Positions 14,231 through 15,041 of a DNA stretch of 15,041 nt are shown piece by piece (the stretch's first letter is position 1; each line of letters opens with the position of its first letter). Below the pieces are notes generated by a model that worked only from the letters and a program-made list of their open reading frames with translations, ran no database searches and was not told where the DNA came from. A program made the translations under genes and the position numbers. This stretch comes from JAJQBJ01 sp964387095 (lineage in GTDB: Bacteria > Bacillota > Clostridia > Oscillospirales > Oscillospiraceae): the NCBI GenBank assembly GCA_964387095.1, contig CAYLVH010000045.1:1-15041 (forward strand), in the 5' to 3' direction.

Positions 14231-14278
14231 AAAAAACGCAGAGTCAAAGGGAACCACCGCTCCGCTCTATGCTCTGCG
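14231..14278 (-). terminator. Intrinsic terminator or attenuator between zapA and the U32 gene
   Basis: Downstream of the zapA stop, CGCAGAG (14272-14278) pairs perfectly with CTCTGCG (14237-14243) on the minus-strand RNA, followed directly by TTTTTT (14231-14236). The 28-nt loop is longer than usual. The layout fits a partial terminator that reduces read-through into the U32 operon. Confidence 0.6.
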
Positions 14279-14293
14279 CTCCGTGTCAGATTT

Positions 14294-14677
14294 TTATTCT
14301 TCCTCAACGTATTCCTCGGCCAACGGCGTCTGTACCTCTTTTTTTGCCTTTCCCTTGCTGGCCCTCTGATTCTGCTGAGGACGCTGCCCCCGTTTGGACT
14401 CCCGGAGCTGCTGCTCGGCTCTCCGGGTGTCCTCCAGCGCCTGCATCAGCTGCCGGCGCAGTTCCTCCGCGGCGGCGCGTTCCTTAAACAGGCTATCCGC
14501 CAGGTTCAGAGCAGTCAAGGTGGCGCAGTCCACGCCACTGCGATAGCGGTTAGTACGGCGCACCTCTTCCATCTGTCCGTTTACAAAATCCGCCACGCGG
14601 TACATATACTGGGTGTCCTCCTCTGCGCTCAGGTGATAACGCCGTCCATCCAGCACCACTGTCACTTTGTTGCTCAT
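14294..14677 (-). CDS. zapA: Cell division protein ZapA
   Basis: A small FtsZ-ring stabiliser of 127 residues. The N-terminal globular part (about 1-45) begins MSNKVTVVLDGRRYHL and contains the family segment E-D-T-Q-Y-M-Y-R-V-A-D (20-30). A long helix follows, with A-L-N-L-A-D (56-61), extending through a coiled coil to about residue 95. The tail is lysine/glutamine-rich then acidic, longer than in minimal ZapA proteins. ATG at 14677 has GAGGAG upstream, though at a long 13-nt gap, with weaker GAGAG nearer. It is the first gene after a promoter-bearing region and likely has its own leader. Confidence 0.92.
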   Translation of the reverse strand: MSNKVTVVLDGRRYHLSAEEDTQYMYRVADFVNGQMEEVRRTNRYRSGVDCATLTALNLADSLFKERAAAEELRRQLMQALEDTRRAEQQLRESKRGQRPQQNQRASKGKAKKEVQTPLAEEYVEEE

Positions 14678-14750
14678 CTCTATCTCTCAACTCCTCAATG
14701 GGTGCTTTTCCAGATATAAATTTATTCCTACCACGACAGCAGAGCTGAAA

Positions 14751-14789
14751 TGGCACACGCCAAGTTTGTGGCCTGCGCATCAGCGGCCA
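14751..14789 (-). promoter_or_regulatory. Two hairpins in the zapA leader
   Basis: TGGCC (14769-14773) and GGCCA (14785-14789) form a stem that can continue by two G-C pairs past a one-base bulge, closing a six-base loop. A second perfect hairpin, TGGC and GCCA around a four-base loop, occupies 14751-14762. They form the GC-rich core of an otherwise AT-rich leader. I recognise no known riboswitch or T-box sequence. Confidence 0.4.
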
Positions 14790-14831
14790 GCATACGGCGT
14801 TTTGTCAAATAAAACATTCATTGGTTTAAAT

Positions 14832-14860
14832 ATTATACCACAGTTTTCTTTTATAAAAAA
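14832..14860 (-). promoter_or_regulatory. Extended -10 promoter upstream of zapA
   Basis: TGGTATAAT (14832-14840) is a perfect extended -10 element (TG, one base, then TATAAT). The matching -35 position 17 nt upstream is only TTTTTT (14855-14860), acceptable for an extended -10 promoter. Transcription would start near 14825, giving a leader of about 148 nt before zapA. Confidence 0.68.
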
Positions 14861-15012
14861 GAGAAGGAAACAACTTTTCCAGGATTTCTTTGAAATTTTA
14901 TCTTGAGAAGCCCTATTGCAAACTAAGATTTTATCACCATTCCTCCCCGTTTTTTGTCATAACAGCGGCGCTCTTTTTACAGTGGAATGCCACGGAAATC
15001 AATTTTGAGAAA

Positions 15013-15038
15013 GGACTCTAAGCAGCATATTAGAATCC
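15013..15038 (-). terminator. Inverted repeat at the right edge, possible terminator of an upstream gene
   Basis: GGATTCTAA and TTAGAGTCC pair over 9 bp on the minus-strand RNA (one G·U pair) around an 8-base loop. TTTCTC follows, an interrupted T-run. The stem is AT-rich. It may terminate a minus-strand gene beyond the window or be a protein-binding palindrome. Confidence 0.35.
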
Positions 15039-15041
15039 AGT

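Larger units (their letters stand above)
14678..15041. other. Non-coding region upstream of zapA
   Basis: These 364 bases contain no open frame I would call a gene on either strand. They are AT-rich apart from a GC-rich patch at about 14735-14800. They hold the zapA promoter, a leader of about 148 nt with two hairpins, and an inverted repeat near the right edge; each is listed separately. Any upstream gene must end beyond the window. Confidence 0.7.

Noticed and set aside
14550..14780. A 76-codon minus-strand frame overlapping the start of zapA
   Set aside because: It is in another frame of zapA, has no good SD and no family resemblance.
14728..14793. A 21-codon frame in the zapA leader as a leader peptide
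   Set aside because: No SD precedes it and it has no run of a single amino acid suggesting attenuation; its GC-rich composition matches the hairpins there.
15013..15038. CIRCE (HrcA operator) at the right edge
   Set aside because: The inverted repeat is GGACTCTAA/TTAGAATCC; arm order and bases differ from TTAGCACTC/GAGTGCTAA, and no heat-shock gene follows it closely.

Overview
The window looks like chromosomal DNA of an endospore-forming, Gram-positive anaerobe of the class Clostridia, most likely of the Oscillospiraceae type. The evidence is a GerA-type germinant receptor, Firmicutes-style gene order around zapA and mreCD, strong Shine-Dalgarno sequences, frequent TTG/GTG starts, and GC-rich genes separated by AT-rich gaps. 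The family-level placement is inference from protein style and gene order; no rRNA is present. Every gene I can support lies on the minus strand, so transcription runs from high to low coordinates. I see no mobile element, CRISPR array, tRNA, rRNA or attachment site.

In transcription order: (1) 14678-15041 is a non-coding upstream region with an extended -10 promoter and a structured leader for zapA. (2) 14677-8066 is a cell-envelope and housekeeping block: zapA (division ring), a U32-family protein with the RNA-hydroxylase signature, dut (dUTPase), maf (nucleotide pyrophosphatase), mreC, mreD and a class B penicillin-binding protein. From the U32 gene to mreD the genes overlap or almost touch, which suggests one operon. 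mreB, normally between maf and mreC, is absent here. (3) 7933-6065 is a cytoplasmic GH13 amylase-family enzyme with its own near-consensus sigma-A promoter. (4) 5949-2222 is a four-gene block: a two-helix membrane zinc-ribbon protein, a cysteine- and aspartate-rich DUF5685-type protein, a J-domain protein with a cysteine-rich tail, and a short DnaK. It ends in a strong intrinsic terminator. (5) 2049-1 begins a germinant-receptor operon, gerA followed directly by a gerC-type lipoprotein gene that runs off the window.

The most interesting unit is block 4. The DnaK is not accompanied by grpE or hrcA and has a shortened lid. Its J-protein partner lacks the canonical zinc-finger domain but carries its own terminal cysteine cluster. 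The two upstream genes are also cysteine-rich, and one resembles metal-dependent helical enzymes by its two Asp-rich motifs. I propose a dedicated Hsp70/J-protein module for a membrane-associated, metal- or thiol-dependent client. The proposal is inference; only the gene layout and motifs are directly visible.
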